Positions 35,420-48,906 are shown, counted from the stretch's first letter. The stretch: 64,000 bases of DNA from Sepiola atlantica (GCA_963556195.1 OY744533.1:52323808-52387807); one strand, 5' to 3'. Numbers and translations: made by a program. The notes: generated by a model from the letters alone, not told the origin.

Positions 35420-36496
35420 ATAACTTGTGGGCCTGATCTTATACCTGTAATAGTAATAAAGAAATGCTCTGCTGAACTGGCCCCTGTCCTCTCAAAACTT
35501 TACAACAAATGCCTAGCTGAATCTTGCTTCCCTGCTAGCTGGAAAATTGCTTCTGTGGTATCAGTCTTCAAGAATGTTGGCGATAGAACTGATCCTCAGA
35601 ACTACCGCCCAATCAGTATACTCTCGATCTTTGCTAAATTCTTTGAATCCTTAATCAATCTAGCGATAGTCCGGCACTTAGTTAATGCTAAACTTCTTTC
35701 TGACCGCCAGTATTGATTTAGACAAGCACAATCTACTGCAGACATCCTAACTGTCATCTCTGAACGCATGTATCATACACTCGACAAGGCAGGTGAATCT
35801 AGGGCAGTAGCGCTTGATATATCCAGGACCTTTGACATGGTATGTCATAAAGGGCTTCTCCTGAAAATACGCTCATACGGTATTACTAAGCAATTACTTA
35901 ATATAATTAGATCCTTCCTAAACAAAAGAAAGATCCAGGTTTTCTTCGATGGCCGTTCATCTAAGCAACATGACATAAATGCTGCTGTACCCCAGGGATC
36001 TATCCTTGGACCTTTATTGTTCCTGATCTCCATAAACGATCTCCCTGATGACTTAAGGTCTGAGATTGGTATATTTGTTGATGACACCACGCTTTACTCT
36101 CGTCATGTGGGCAAAACGGACACGATCATATCCGAGGCAATGGCTGAATCCTTAGAAAATTACCTCCAGGCTGTAGTGGATTGATGTCATAAATGGTTGG
36201 TAAGTTTTAATACAGCAAAGACAAAGCTCTTTTCCTTCAATAACTACAAGAAACCTCTCCAACCACCGATTGTCATGGAAAATAACACCCTATCTGAGAG
36301 TTCAACATTCAAACTCCTCAGCCGAACCTTCACAGGTAACATGAATTGGAATAAATATATTGCAGACATTGCCAAGGCTGCGGCAAAGAAGGTGGCCTCC
36401 CTCTACCGTGCTAGTAAACTCCTCACACCTGACATTATCCTGTATCTGTACAAAGCCACCATCCGCCAATGCATGGAGTATTATTGCCACATCTGA
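35420..36496 (+). pseudogene. LINE reverse transcriptase domain
   Basis: In one frame: TDPQNYRPISILSIFAKFFE (fingers), AVALDISRTFDMVCHKG (motif A, catalytic Asp retained), AAVPQGSILGPLLFLISIND (motif B), GIFVDDTTLYSRH (motif C, FVDD intact), then SFNTAKTKLFSFNNYKK and, after a stop at 36182, STFKLLSRTFTGNMNWNKYI. The palm is therefore complete at the motif level while the frame is cut by three stops. The C-terminal region, to about 36840, includes SLLDKVQKRVANLIDPSL and NVAYLCLFYKYFNG. Confidence 0.85.
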
Positions 36497-36962
36497 GCTG
36501 GTGCATCATCCACTAGTTTCTCCCTCTTAGACAAGGTCCAAAAAAGAGTCGCCAACTTGATAGATCCCTCGCTATCAAGCAGACTCCAGCCCTTGTCTCA
36601 TCGCCGCAATGTTGCATACTTGTGCTTGTTTTACAAATACTTCAATGGATTGTGCTCCGATGAGCTGGCTACTCTTGACGTAAATTCACTAGACCAACTC
36701 GACAATCAGCTAAATCCCATCCATCCACTGTAGAGGTCCCCAGATGCCGGAGAGTTTTCTGCTCCAATAACTTGGGGTGACACACAAAACCTACACCCTA
36801 ATTCTCAGTAACCCCTTACGTCTACAGTGGCGGCCTGCCTTGTTTGGGATGAAATATGTTTTTTAAAAAATTAATACATCGAAGGATTCAGTTTAATAAC
36901 TTTTAGTCCATTGTTCTTTCTTGTTAATTAAGACGGTTTCCTAATAATATTTCCTTTTTTTA

Positions 36963-37126
36963 ATGTCGGAGAGGAGGCAAGTTCTTTTGATAATAGTTTA
37001 CAATATCAAATTGTTTATAATTGGGCGTAGACTAACAGGGCGATAATTCTGAGGGTCAGTTCTTTCTCCATAATTATTGAAAACTGGTACCACTGAGGCA
37101 ATCTTTCAGTTATCATTTTTTTCATG
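36963..37126 (-). pseudogene. LINE RT fragment, inverted
   Basis: The minus strand reads IASVVPVFNNYGERTDPQNY followed by RPVSLRPI, the same fingers segment as the LINE just upstream (VFKNVGDRTDPQNYRPIS). It is an independent short fragment in opposite orientation. Confidence 0.7.
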
Positions 37127-37129
37127 AAT

Positions 37130-37770
37130 ATATGCGTATGATTTTATTCATTTAATAAATATATATTAAAAAAAATAACGGTTCTTGTTTTTGTTTTTAC
37201 AAAATTCTAAAAGAATTTCCATAAGAATGTGTACCCTTCTATTTAGATCTACGTAACCGCGCTCTCGTGCACATCTAAGTTTCACTTTCTAAGAGTTCGT
37301 CAACAAAACCAGACGCTAAATAATCGTTCGGGATCACGAAAAGGTTTTCTTGCGATTTTTAACAGCAAGATGAAAAAAGTAATTACTCTTTGATTAGGCT
37401 TTTGTATCAGCAAAAGTCCCAGACATTCACTTAGGGAAAAATATGATTTTATTCATGTTTTAATGGGATAACCTGACTTCCCCATTCACGAAATAGATGG
37501 ACTCGTCGAACTATAAGTACGACTACAGCGAGCAGTCGATAGATTCGAGTTAAGACACAGGCAGTCTTAACATTCTGTCTTACGTATTCTCCAGTCGGTC
37601 ATCCAAATCACATGTTCTGTATTCTGTAACCATATCTTGTATAGCCGGAAATACACCTATTATTTAAAAGATCTTTCATTCGGGTTTTTTATCATTATAT
37701 TTTTAACAAAATAGATCAATTCATTTAATAAATATATATAAGAAAATAATGTTTCATATTTTTTTCAAAA
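37130..37770. other. no gene recognised
   Basis: AT-rich sequence without recognised motif before the TA tract at 37776-37827. Confidence 0.4.
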
Positions 37771-37772
37771 TT

Positions 37773-37828
<56 letters not shown>

Positions 37829-37829
<1 letters not shown>

Positions 37830-40800
37830 CGTTATTCGACCTGTCGGGGCTAAAACCATCAAAATGAGAAAGAAAACGCAGAAAGTAAACTATAAGACAG
37901 TCTCGCCTGACAAAGTTGTTATACAACGAAAGCTTGCAAACAAAATTAAACAAATGATTTTTCATTTAAATTGCACTATGTAAATGAAAAATCATTTATT
38001 TAATATTTTTGCAAGCTTTCGTTGTATAACAACTTTGTCAGGCGAGACCGTCTTATAGTTTTTTTGCAAAATCAGTTGATTATCAAAAATATTTCACTTA
38101 AATACATTTTCATGCATGCCTCAAAGATGTTGCCAACTTTCTTATTCAAAAAGCGCCAATCTGCGCATAGCCTCGACCGGACTTTACTTATTCTAACGTC
38201 TAACGTCTTCTTCGTGCTCTTCTGTCTTCACCGTGATTCGACCTCTCGAGGTAAACACCTTCAAAATGAGAAATGAGAAAAAGAAAATAAACTATAAGAC
38301 AGTCTCGCCTGAAAAACATTTTCCACAACGAAAGCTTGCAAACCCAAAAAATAAATGATTTTTCATTGAAATTGCAGGATGTGTTGATTTTCAAAAATAT
38401 TTCACTTAAATACATTTTGATGCGTGCCTCAGAGATGTTGTCAATTTCTTTATTCAAAAAGCGCCAATCTGTGCATAACATCGACGGGCTTATCTGCCTT
38501 TATTGTAATTCGACACCTTGGGGTAAATAACATCAAAATGAGAAACAAGAAGAAAAAACTATAAGACTGAGAATATGTTACTACAACGAAAGCTTGCAAA
38601 AAAAAAATTAAATGAATGACTTTTCATTATAATTACACAATATGTTGAATTTAAAAAATATTTCACTTAAATATATTTTCATGCGTGCCTCAAAGATGTC
38701 AATTTCTTTATTCAAAAAGCGCTAATCTGCGAATAACATTGATCGGACTCTACTTACCCTAACGTCTTCTAGAACTTGACGTGTTCTTCTTTCTTTACTG
38801 TGATTCGACCATTCGTGATTTATACGATCAAAATAAGAAAGATGATGAGGATAAAAACTATAAGACAGTCTCGCAAAAATAAATAAATAAGTAAGTTTTC
38901 ATTTAAATTGCACGATGTGTTGATTTTAAAAATATTTAGCTTTAAAAATTTTTCCAATTTCCTTAGTCAAAAAGCATCAATCTGCGCATAAAATTGACCG
39001 GACTATACTTATTCTAACGTTTTCAATAACTTGACGTGTTCTTCTGTCTTTACCGTTATTCGACCACTTCGGGGTTAATACGATCAAAATAAGAAAGATG
39101 AAGAAGAAAACAAAAGTATGAAACCATTTCGCCTGACAAAGTTGTTTTACAACGAAAGCTTGCAAAAAAATTGAATAAATCATTTTTTATTTAAATTAGA
39201 CGATGTTTTTATGTTTAAAATATTTAACTTAAATACATTTTCATGCGTGCCTACAAGATGTTGTCAAGTTCCTTATTCAAAAAGCGCCAATTTGCGAATA
39301 ACATCGACTTGACTATATTGATCTTAACGTATTCTAGAACTTGAAGGGCTTTTCTGCTTTTACCGTGATTCGACCGCTCGATTGTTAATACCATCAAAAT
39401 GAGAAAGAAGAAGAAAAAACTATAAGACAGTCTCATTTGATAAACTTGTTCTACAACGAAAGCTAGAAAAAAAATGGTTTTTCATTTAAATTACACGATG
39501 TGTTAATTTTCAAAAATATTTCACTTAAATACATTTTCATGCGTGCTTCAAAGATGTTGTCCATTTCCTTATTAAAAAAGCGCCAATCTACGCATAACAT
39601 TGACCGGACTCTACTTATTCTAACGCTTTCAATAACTTGACGTGCTCTTCTGTCTTCACCGTGATTCCCCCCTTAGGCTTAATACGATCCAAATGGGAAA
39701 TAAGATAAAGAAAAAAGTCTATAAACAGTCTCGCCTGACAAAGTGGCTCTACAACGATTGCTTGCAAAAAAAATAATAATAAATGATTTTTTATTTAAAT
39801 TGCACAATGTGTTCATTTAAAAAAATATTTCACTTAAATACATTTTGATGCGTGCCTCAAATATGTTGTCAATTTCCTTATTAAAAAAGCGCCAATCTGT
39901 GCATAACATCGACCGGACTATACTTATCTTAACGTTTTCTAGAACTTGACGTGCTCTTCTGTCTGTACCGTGATTCGACCCCTCGGGGTTACTACCATCA
40001 AAATGAGAAAGAAGAAGAACAACACTATAAGACAGTCTTCCCTGACAAAGTAGTTTTACAACTAATTCTTGCAAAAAAATTAAATAAATGATTTTTCATT
40101 AAAATTATACTATATGTTGAATTTCAAAAATATTTCACTAAAATACATTTTCATGCGTGCTTCAAAGATGTTGTCAATTTCCTTATTCAAAAAGCGTCAA
40201 TCTGTGCGTAACGTCGACCGGACTTTACTTATCTTAACGTCTTCTAGAACTTGACGTGCTCGTCTGTCTTTAACGTGATTCGACCATTCGGGATTAATAC
40301 GATCAAAATAAGAAAGAAAAAGAAAAAAAGAAAGTTATAAGACAGTCTCGCCTTACAAAGTTGAATAAATGATTTTTCATTTAAATTGCAGGATGTGTTT
40401 ATTTAAAAAGATATTTCACTTAAATACATTTCCATGCGTGCCTCAAAGATGTTGTCAATTTCCTTATTCAACAAGCGCCAATCTGCGCATAACATTGACC
40501 GGACTATACTTATCTTGACGTTTCGTTGAAGTTTACGTGCTCTTTTGTCTGTATCGTTATTCGATAATATGAGAAAGAAGAAGAAAATAAACTATAAGAC
40601 AGTATCGCTTGAAAAAGTTGTTATTCAACGAAAGCTTGCAAAAAAATTAAATAAATGATAATTCATTTAAATTGCACGATGATTTAATTTTCAAAAATAT
40701 TTCACTAAAATACATTTTCATGCGTGCTTCAAAAATGTTGTCAAGTTCCTTATTCAAAAAGCGCTAATCTGTGCGTAACGTCGACCGGACTTTACTTATC

Positions 40801-41468
40801 AAAACGTTTTCTAGAACCTGACGTGCTCGTCTGTCTTTACCGTGATTCGACCATTCAGGATTAATACGATTACAATAAGATAGAAAAAGAAGAAAAGAAA
40901 ACTATAAGACAGTCTCGCATCCCAAAGTTGTTCTACAACGAAAGCTTACAAAAAAATTAAATAAATCATTTTTTATTTAAATTACACGAGATTTTTATGC
41001 TTAAAATATTTAACTTAAATACATTTTCATGTGTGTCTTAAAGATGTTGTCAAGTTTCGTATTCAAAAAGCGTCAATTTGCGAATAACATCAACCTGACT
41101 ATACTGATCATAACGTTTTCTAGAAGTTGATGGGCTTTTCTACCTTTACCGTAATTAGACAACTTTTGTTGTTAATGCCATCAAAATGAGATAGAAGAAG
41201 AAAAAAAACTATAAAACAGTCTCGTCTGACAAAGAGGTTCTACAACAAAAGCTTGCAAAAAAAAAAAAAAAAAATGATTTTTCATTTAAATTGCAGGATG
41301 TGTTGATTTTCAAAAATATTTCACTTAAATACATTTTCATGCGTGCCTCAAAGATATTGTCAATTTTCTTATTCAAAAAGCGTCAATCTGCGCATAACAT
41401 CGACCGGGCTTTACTTATCTTCACGTCTTCTAGAACTTGACGTGCTCTACTGCCTTTACCGTGATTCG
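37829..41468. repeat. satellite-like tandem array, about 12 units of about 300 bp
   Basis: The marker AAATACATTTTCATGCGTGC or a close variant recurs at about 38097, 38408, 38670, 39233, 39530, 39838, 40142, 40427, 40713, 41020 and 41330, with one decayed unit near 38940. Units run from 262 to 313 bp. Other constant blocks are AAGCTTGCAAAAAAA, AAAAAGCGCCAATCTGCG, AGAACTTGACGTGCTCTTCT and CATCAAAATGAGAAAGAAG. Several units keep a minus-strand open frame of 60-90 codons, but unit lengths are not constant multiples of three, so a continuous repeat protein is not possible. Confidence 0.88.
37888..38060. repeat. long perfect-type palindrome at the array start
   Basis: Arms 37888-37968 and 37981-38060 are inverted copies of 80-81 bp around a 12-base spacer. 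They begin AACTATAAGACAGTCTCGCC and end with its reverse complement, with only a few differences. Both arms are satellite sequence, so the first array unit is a head-to-head duplication. Confidence 0.9.
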
Positions 41469-41676
41469 CAGGGAAATATGTACGATTTTCATCACTTAAA
41501 TATTTTATGTTTTTATGTAATTATTTTGATTTTTGATGGTAGCTGTCATATTTGTCTTCCTGAGTGATAAACAATGAAGAATATTTCATTTTTAATCATC
41601 CTTAATTTTATACGACGTATTTTTTGTTTATATATATATTTTATTAATTTTATACGTACATAAAACACATAAATGC

Positions 41677-41677
<1 letters not shown>

Positions 41678-41742
<65 letters not shown>
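41678..41742. repeat. (TA)n microsatellite
   Basis: Uninterrupted TA tract of about 65 bp, followed by CA and GA dinucleotides. Confidence 0.95.
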
Positions 41743-41745
<3 letters not shown>

Positions 41746-41774
41746 TCACACACATATATATATAGAGAGAGAAA

Positions 41775-42322
41775 AGTATTAGAAGGCTATCACAATGTAA
41801 GAAATGGAAATATGTCGGTGTTGAGAAGTAAGACAAAAACAAGTGATTTTTTTATATATATATATATTTTAAATCTTTAATAATTTTTTTATACCAAATC
41901 TTACTTGATTAGGCAAGCCTTCTACACTGTGATGTAATGTGTGTGACCGTGTTCCATAATATAGTTCGAGGAAGACCTCGTTATCAAATGGTGGGTGTTT
42001 CAAATCTCAAAAACACGTGCGGCATGGCAATATTGCTGCTACCGCAGTAAATATTAATATCCGCAGCAAATGGAATAAAACATAACTAAATGCTTTTTTT
42101 CCTGAATATTTCATATTAGACTTTACTGATGAAGTGTTATATTTGTTGAAATAAAATTAACTATTTAAATATATATTTTTTGTGGAAGGGGAGGTAGGGA
42201 TAGGGGTAACAGCTAAGAGCGGTGTTAAATTTTTTTTTCTAATATTATCTATTTAATATTTTAAAATTATATACTATTGTAATTTATTTTATTCTAGCAG
42301 TATTCATTCATTTGTTTTTTCT

Positions 42323-42362
<40 letters not shown>

Positions 42363-42805
42363 CAACAACACACATACATATACACACATACATACAAATA
42401 TAACACTAAATTTTAAATATCCAATATATAATTTCTTTTAAATGCTGAGAAGTATTTTCTACATTATTTGGAACTTTTAAATCCTTTTTTCCTTACTTTT
42501 GGATATTTATTTTTCTAATTAGGTTGTAGTAAATTATAATACGAATCCAACATCTAAGAGGTCTTCCTCGAAATATATTATGGAGCACGGTCACACACAT
42601 TACATCAGTGTTGAAGTCTTGCCTAATCAAGTAAGATTTGCTATAAAAAATATTAAAATTTTGTAAAATATATATCTAAAAAGAATCACTTGTTTTTGTC
42701 TTACTTCTCAACGCCGACATATTTCCATTTCTTGCATTGTGATAGCCTTCTAATACTCATCTATATACGTATTACACACAATGCTTCAAGCAAACTACCT
42801 CTCCT
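41775..42805. repeat. inverted pair of dispersed repeat (copies B and C)
   Basis: Copy B (41775-42085, plus) and copy C (42558-42805, minus) match each other and copy A at 24694-25010. Shared blocks are GAAATGGAAATATGTCGG, GTGTGACCGTGTTCCATAAT and TTCGAGGAAGACCTC. The inner 470 bp between B and C include a TA tract (42326-42356) and are otherwise featureless. Together they could act as a foldback unit. Confidence 0.75.
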
Positions 42806-42811
<6 letters not shown>

Positions 42812-42852
<41 letters not shown>

Positions 42853-42892
42853 CTTAGAAAATATTATATATATAAACACCCTATAGACACAA

Positions 42893-42982
<90 letters not shown>
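42812..42982. repeat. (TA)n and (TG)n microsatellites
   Basis: TA tracts at 42812-42850 and 42896-42931, then about 25 TG units to 42982, directly abutting the Gypsy fragment. Confidence 0.95.
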
Positions 42983-42984
<2 letters not shown>

Positions 42985-42989
42985 TGGTC

Positions 42990-43453
42990 TATCACCAGCA
43001 GAGACACTCATGGGACGAAAACTCCGTACCACACTGGACGCTTTACGTCCCTAGCCACAAAGACAACAACCAAGCCCTAACAAAACAAAAGCTTTTTCAC
43101 TTGGCACATCAGTGTTTGCTCGGAATTACAGACCTGGCCGGCCAAACTGGGTACCAGGCATCATCCGCAAAATAAATGGACAATTCCTGTATGATGTTCA
43201 AGTCGGGAGTCAATTCTGGGCACGGCACAAAAACCAGTTGCGTCTCAGATACTCTGTAAACAACTTAGTGGACAACAGAACAACCATTCCGTTTGATTTG
43301 TTAATGGACACATTTGAACTGCCATCTCCATCACCTCCTATGCAGACAAATACAAATGATAATGATCAAAGACCTCACAGGAGTTTGCCAAAGCGCAGTC
43401 GCACTAAAGTAAAGCACCTCCAATTTGACCCCAGGTGCACTCGATACAGTTAA
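42990..43453 (+). pseudogene. Ty3/Gypsy integrase C-terminus, truncated
   Basis: The frame starts at the edge of the (TG)n tract with SPAETLMGRKLRTTLDALRP, hits a TAG at 43052-43054, then resumes with SVFARNYRPGRPNWVPGIIR, YDVQVGSQFWARHKNQLRLR and a polar tail ending FDPRCTRYS and stop. MGRKLRT and VFARNYR-G-WVPG-I mark the C-terminal part of a Mag-like Gypsy integrase. The microsatellite has replaced everything upstream. It is unrelated to the CsRn1-type element at 50-55 kb. Confidence 0.8.
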
Positions 43454-43464
43454 AGACTAAAACG

Positions 43465-43738
43465 GGGAGATGTTAGGACAACTAACGAATACGAATTACC
43501 TCCCTTGAACCATTTCGGGGATAAGAGTTATCGCCCTTGGAAATGGTCTTCTGCCCAGAGAGAAAGTAAACACAGATCCCGGCTTCGGACTGTTAATATG
43601 TCAATAGCGTACAGCGGCAAATTAATTAATTAATTCATTCTGTGTTCAGTTTTAATAAATCTGCTAAACGTTTAACTTGATAGTTCATCCATTTTATTTA
43701 CAAGTTATTATTTATCATAACCTAAATTACGAGGTTAT
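43465..43738 (+). mobile_element. probable 3' LTR of the truncated Gypsy element
   Basis: Directly after the pol stop comes a purine-rich tract (AAAACGGGGAGA) and then TGTTAGGACAACTAACG, a plausible LTR start. An AATAAA lies near 43654. The right end near a TA tract cannot be fixed because no 5' LTR is present for comparison. Confidence 0.5.
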
Positions 43739-43740
43739 AA

Positions 43741-44180
<440 letters not shown>

Positions 44181-45477
44181 CAGTCCAATAAGCCTCAATT
44201 TTGGTAAAAGGTCAAACTAATTGCACCACAATGTTTTTTTGCAGAATGCACTTCTATAAGGTCTCTATTTTTACATAGTAAAAGTCTAGAAAAATCTACC
44301 GATGCCAAATATGCAAAATTGGCATGTTTTATTAACAGGTGCCCTGACTTTTTCAGGGAACGTGATGTATGCTACTAATCGCACCAAGGCATCATTTGAA
44401 ATTCATAAGTAAAATTAGGATATGAAATGATGTATATAGAATGCTTCTTTAATCTTACATCCAAAATTAACCTATATAAAATGTATTTAGGGTAAATCTT
44501 CAGTTTTGAGATATTGTTTTTGATTAAAATACACAGTTTTATCGTATGCATTCAAAGAATATTCTCCCATTATCACATTTTTGGGATATTTCATGGAATT
44601 ATTTTATTTAATATTCTTCTACATCTTTATGTTTCAATTTAAAAAAAATGATGAATATATCATAAATTACCTCCACCACACACACACACAGGGAGGTCAT
44701 GTTTTAATTATCGCTTATTTACTTGTTTGTTAGTTTATGTTTCTGTTTGTTAGCAACTTAATGCAAAAAAATAATCACCAGCTTTCTATGATTTTTGAAA
44801 TTCGGAAAATCACTATTTTTCATCATTGTCAAAGTTTTAAAAATAATCACATCTCAGGCAATTTCTTGTCTATTCTTTTGAAATGTTGAAACATGGGTAC
44901 CAGAAAGTATTGCATATCACCAGATCAAATTTTACCTAGATTTAAAACAGATTCACGATTTGGAAGCATTTTTCATTTTAACATAGAACATTCCATCTAT
45001 ATGAATCTCCGTCAATCTGGCATTCTTCACTCAATCTATGTAAACTTTCCTATGTTTATATAGTGTCTCATTTTCAAAAACATTACCAAGTTTCACCGGC
45101 ATAGTAGGATGACACAATAACCTTGGCTGAGTGTTGTGCTCTCCGAGTGCTTTTGTTATTCAATTATTTTGCCATCATCTAGCTCAATGTTCACTGACAA
45201 ATTAGCACAAGCTGTACCACAACACAATTAAGTTCATACTTTTTACATGTACACCGTGCTGTATTGCAATATTTTTGCAGTTGCACCGGATCAAGTTAAG
45301 AAGACTTTCTGGTGCTGGTAGCATATCAGTCATTTCTGGTATGATGACACCATTGATCACCTGGCATCACCAATTGAGAAAACGAGTTGCTAACGATATT
45401 TGTACTTATCAGTATAATACATAGAATAGAATCTTGCAGCAGCTGTTGTTAGAGGCAAGATATTTAATCCAGTGTGA

Positions 45478-48400
45478 TTATATGTATATGTATATTTTGG
45501 GAAAAACAATGATAGCATATATTGTTGACGTTCCCTTCTGGCGTTTTTCAGATGCAATAATGCTTTCTATTAATGCCTCACACTGACAGAAGACTTCAGC
45601 ACAATGCTGTAAGTCTTTTTTCATTATTATTTTAATAGCAACTGGATAAGCATGAAGTTGTGCCACATCCAAGTACGGCATGAAGAAATGGTAAATGTAA
45701 GCATATGCTGGAGCCAAGCTCAGATTTCGAACGGTGTATATTTTAACAGCAGTTTCAATAATAAGACAGCACTACCATTGGCGTGAATACACTGACACCC
45801 TGCTCATTCCAAACATTCGGAAAACATCTAGATAATCTGTTTATTAGATTTATTTGCCAAGAAAATGTCCTTTTTCGTTGCCGGAACCATAGTTAATTCA
45901 CAGTATACAGATACACTATTAATTCCTCTTCCCAAATAAATTATGTATTTTACTGAAGGTTGTTTACTATAACCATCAAATATAATAACGCATTTGTCAT
46001 ATTTGCACAGTACGTATTTAAGATATACATAATATATTTATCTAAATGTAAGACCATGATACGAAATGATTTGATGTAGTAATGCCCCTCCATTCAAAAG
46101 AAAGTGTCTATCAGTGGGAAGTTTGCATTCTTGGCATCGAAGCTGGCTCCATAGGGCACTTCCTAGAATTGCTTTGCTTGCAGATCTGAGAGAAGCAATG
46201 GAATCATAAATAGATTTTGTTTAGCAACACAGTTCATATTTAAAGAGGTCGTGTATATTAAAGCTTTCTTTTGTTGCAACTAATGTTAGGCATTGAAACA
46301 GTGCTTGTGGGTGAATATGCACTACTTTTTTGTCTATAATCCCATCTGTCTTTGATTCAAGGGTAAGTGCCTGTTTTCTTTTCACTTGAATGAATTGTTA
46401 GATACCTCATTGCCTTCCATGGATTGAAGAATCTCATAGCTAACATTTTCTGTGTGATCTAAATTTACTGAATCCTATACAACTATACCTGAGATAATGT
46501 GCAGTGACATCAGATTTACTGAAGGAATTTCTGGCTTTCAAAAAGCTGATATGCTTTTCTGTATCCGTGCAGTCTCTGTTTTGTCGGGTGTCAGTTACTT
46601 CTTTGTGCTGTTTATTAATTTTATAACTGACACCACTAAACTGCTGCATAACTTGATTTAGTTCAGAAGAAACCGGACATGATTCGCTGCTTTTCTATTC
46701 CTTGTGAATAGTCCAGTGGATTTGATAGTTCGCATAAACAATAAGATCAGTGAAAAGTCCTGTCCAGTATCACTATGGCAAACCACATGTAAACTATTTT
46801 AAAAACAGAATACAAATCAGGATGGTGTCTTGATAAGGTAGCCATGTGTTGAAGATATAAAAATATTGCCTTAGTACACAAATTGTGACCTGCAGTAACA
46901 AAGTATGGTAGCATGTCATACAATGAAGCAAGATGGAGACTCCCATTTCCTGTTCTAGCCCGGGAGAAAATGCTTCAAAATGTCTAGCATTTTCATATAT
47001 TGCATAAGCAGACAGTACGATTAGTCAAATTTTCTTTTTTTCTGTTCCAACTCTTCATGGATAGTCATAGTTGCTATCATAGATTATTCATCTACGATTG
47101 CATTTGGATTAGCAATGAGTTTTGCAAATATTTGTTAGCTAACATTTTTCAACTTTCTGCTAAATTAGTACCTCTCCCTTGAATTATATTATATTTCGCT
47201 GTTCATGTGTGAGTCTTTTCTTCACTTTGAGTTTCAGTGGCAGGTATAGAAGTATGTGGCACAGTGAGTTCCAATGTGTCTGCAAGAAGTAATATAGCAA
47301 GTGCACCATCTATTAAGAAATAGCCTCTTCATACTTTAGCAAGAGCATTTCCACTAAGCATATTTGACACTGACTTGTGGCCACATGTCTCTTTCAGAAC
47401 TTCTGATAATCCTTCTTTTTCCATTAGATGGCCTATATACCCAAGAAAACATATCCATGTGTAATCTTCAAATTCTTAGCACTACAGATTTAAGACAGCT
47501 ACTAGATGGCTTATTAACTATAATAGTTTGAGCCTTCCATTACAGTGGCAACAGGAGTTTGATTGTTCAACCAGGAATATCAATGTAGAATAGATACAGG
47601 ACATATTTGATGGATCTAAATCATTGAAAGGCAAACTCACTACAGCCCTCACTCCCGGATGATTTCCTTTGTGTATCATTTGCATGAATTCTGACAACCC
47701 TGGACATGACCATTGCATAAACAGGGAAACTGTCCACAGGATATCAAATAAATATGGGGATTTAGGAAAATGATCACAAGGCTTAAGATAGGTAGGTTCA
47801 CCAAAATATATAGATTATCTTTATGAAAATTGTAAGTAATTGTTACTTGTCCAGGCCTAAGGATCTCATTAGTCGTTACTTCATGCTGGGAAATCACATG
47901 CGTGACAAATTTACCTGGTGTAAATATGGTAACCATACCCATCCGATGAATGGTGCCATATCTATCAAGGGTTTGTATTTTGTGGTCAATAGTGTCTGCT
48001 GCATATAGATTACATTGATCTTCTGTAACATTGACATAACAGTTACAGAAGCATTTCGTTCAAATGTTTGGTCTTCGTCATATGAGCTACAAAACCCATG
48101 TTGCTGTAATTAATCTATCAACAACCTAGAACAAAAACGGTGATGCATTTTATGACTAACCATAATTGTAAAAGAACAATCACCAAACGTGGTCGAATAG
48201 CTTAAATGAAAGCATGTTCCAGGGATTCCTGCTTCTTCTTTATATTTTTCTGTTGCAATAATCTGCATAAAGTAAGTAACGCTATCAAGGAGAAATGCCA
48301 AGGTTTTGTCTGAAGTGAGTTTATCTGTGGATGGATAATTTGAGTTGGAGTCATATCTTTTATTTCATTGTTTTCCTGTCCTACAGTTGGTACTGCACCG

Positions 48401-48906
48401 TTGACGATAGACTGCATCCTTAGCATGTAAATCATTTGTAGAGGATAAGCTTTCTAACACTGTATCACTCCACTGATCATTCCGGGATTTACATATTTTG
48501 TCTATAGTGTTACCAAATGTTAATCTTTTCATAGGATGATAACCCTGACATCTTTGCCTTCCTTGGTATTTGATTGATGCATCACAAAAAAGGCAGTAAT
48601 TCTGAAAATCAAAAGTTGTTGTTCGGGATTGTAACCTACAATTAAATGTTGATATATCGATGTTTTTATCTACTGTAGAAAACGAGAATGTAACCCTAAC
48701 ATTATGTTAGGGTTACACTCTCGTTTTCTACAGATTTTATGAACACGTTGCCCTGCACAAATACGAAAACTACTTCCATGTTTCTGACATGCTTTGTTGA
48801 TGGTGTCACTTCCTTTTTGGATAATTGTCACTGTATTCGCAACATTGTTACCCATAATACTTTCCTTATGAAGTATGCATATGTTTCCAGTAGTTGCATT
48901 AGACAT
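45478..48906 (-). pseudogene. large uncharacterised protein of the TIR element, broken
   Basis: The reading starts with a Cys/His module, MSNATTGNICILHKESIMGN then CAGQRVHKICRKREC (C-x2-H and H-x3-C). It continues with FDFQNYCLFCDAS, then SRNDQWSDTVLESL and DLHAKDAVYRQRC, then SHKMHHRFCSRLLID, DRYGTIHRMGMVTIFTPG, CPGLSEFMQMIHKGNHPG and SLPFNDLDPSNMSCIYSTLI. Later parts include SGVSYKINKQHKEVTDTRQN and FISF-type phrases at 46649-46440, and a final open piece at 45717-45478. I recognise these as phrases of long, multi-copy, uncharacterised proteins in mollusc and cnidarian genomes; no function is assigned. About 1,100 codons would be needed, and this copy has several stops, shifts and a palindromic insertion near 48700. 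Confidence 0.6.
48673..48733. repeat. 61-bp near-perfect palindrome inside the coding remnant
   Basis: CTGTAGAAAACGAGAATGTA starts a 30-base arm mirrored around a single central base, with one mismatch. It sits just after the Cys/His module and destroys the frame, so it is a local inverted duplication, not part of the original gene. Confidence 0.9.

Larger units (their letters stand above)
33730..36870 (+). mobile_element. APE-type LINE with endonuclease and RT, inactivated
   Basis: The element runs from a GC-richer 5' leader (about 33730-34490, starting next to a TA tract) through an endonuclease and an RT to a C-terminal domain ending near 36840. The order and motifs are those of the Jockey/CR1-like LINEs. 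There are in-frame stops near 34687, 34790, 35095, 35713, 36182 and 36494, and a frame change between 35100 and 35420. Neither a poly(A) tail nor a target duplication was found. The fragment at 36963-37126 is the same family in reverse. Confidence 0.8.

Noticed and set aside
38200..40074. Minus-strand satellite frames as a real repeat protein
   Set aside because: Unit lengths vary and are not multiples of three, so frames do not connect between units.
37829..41468. CRISPR-like array
   Set aside because: Unit length of about 300 bp, diverged repeats and no short unique spacers; the context is eukaryotic.
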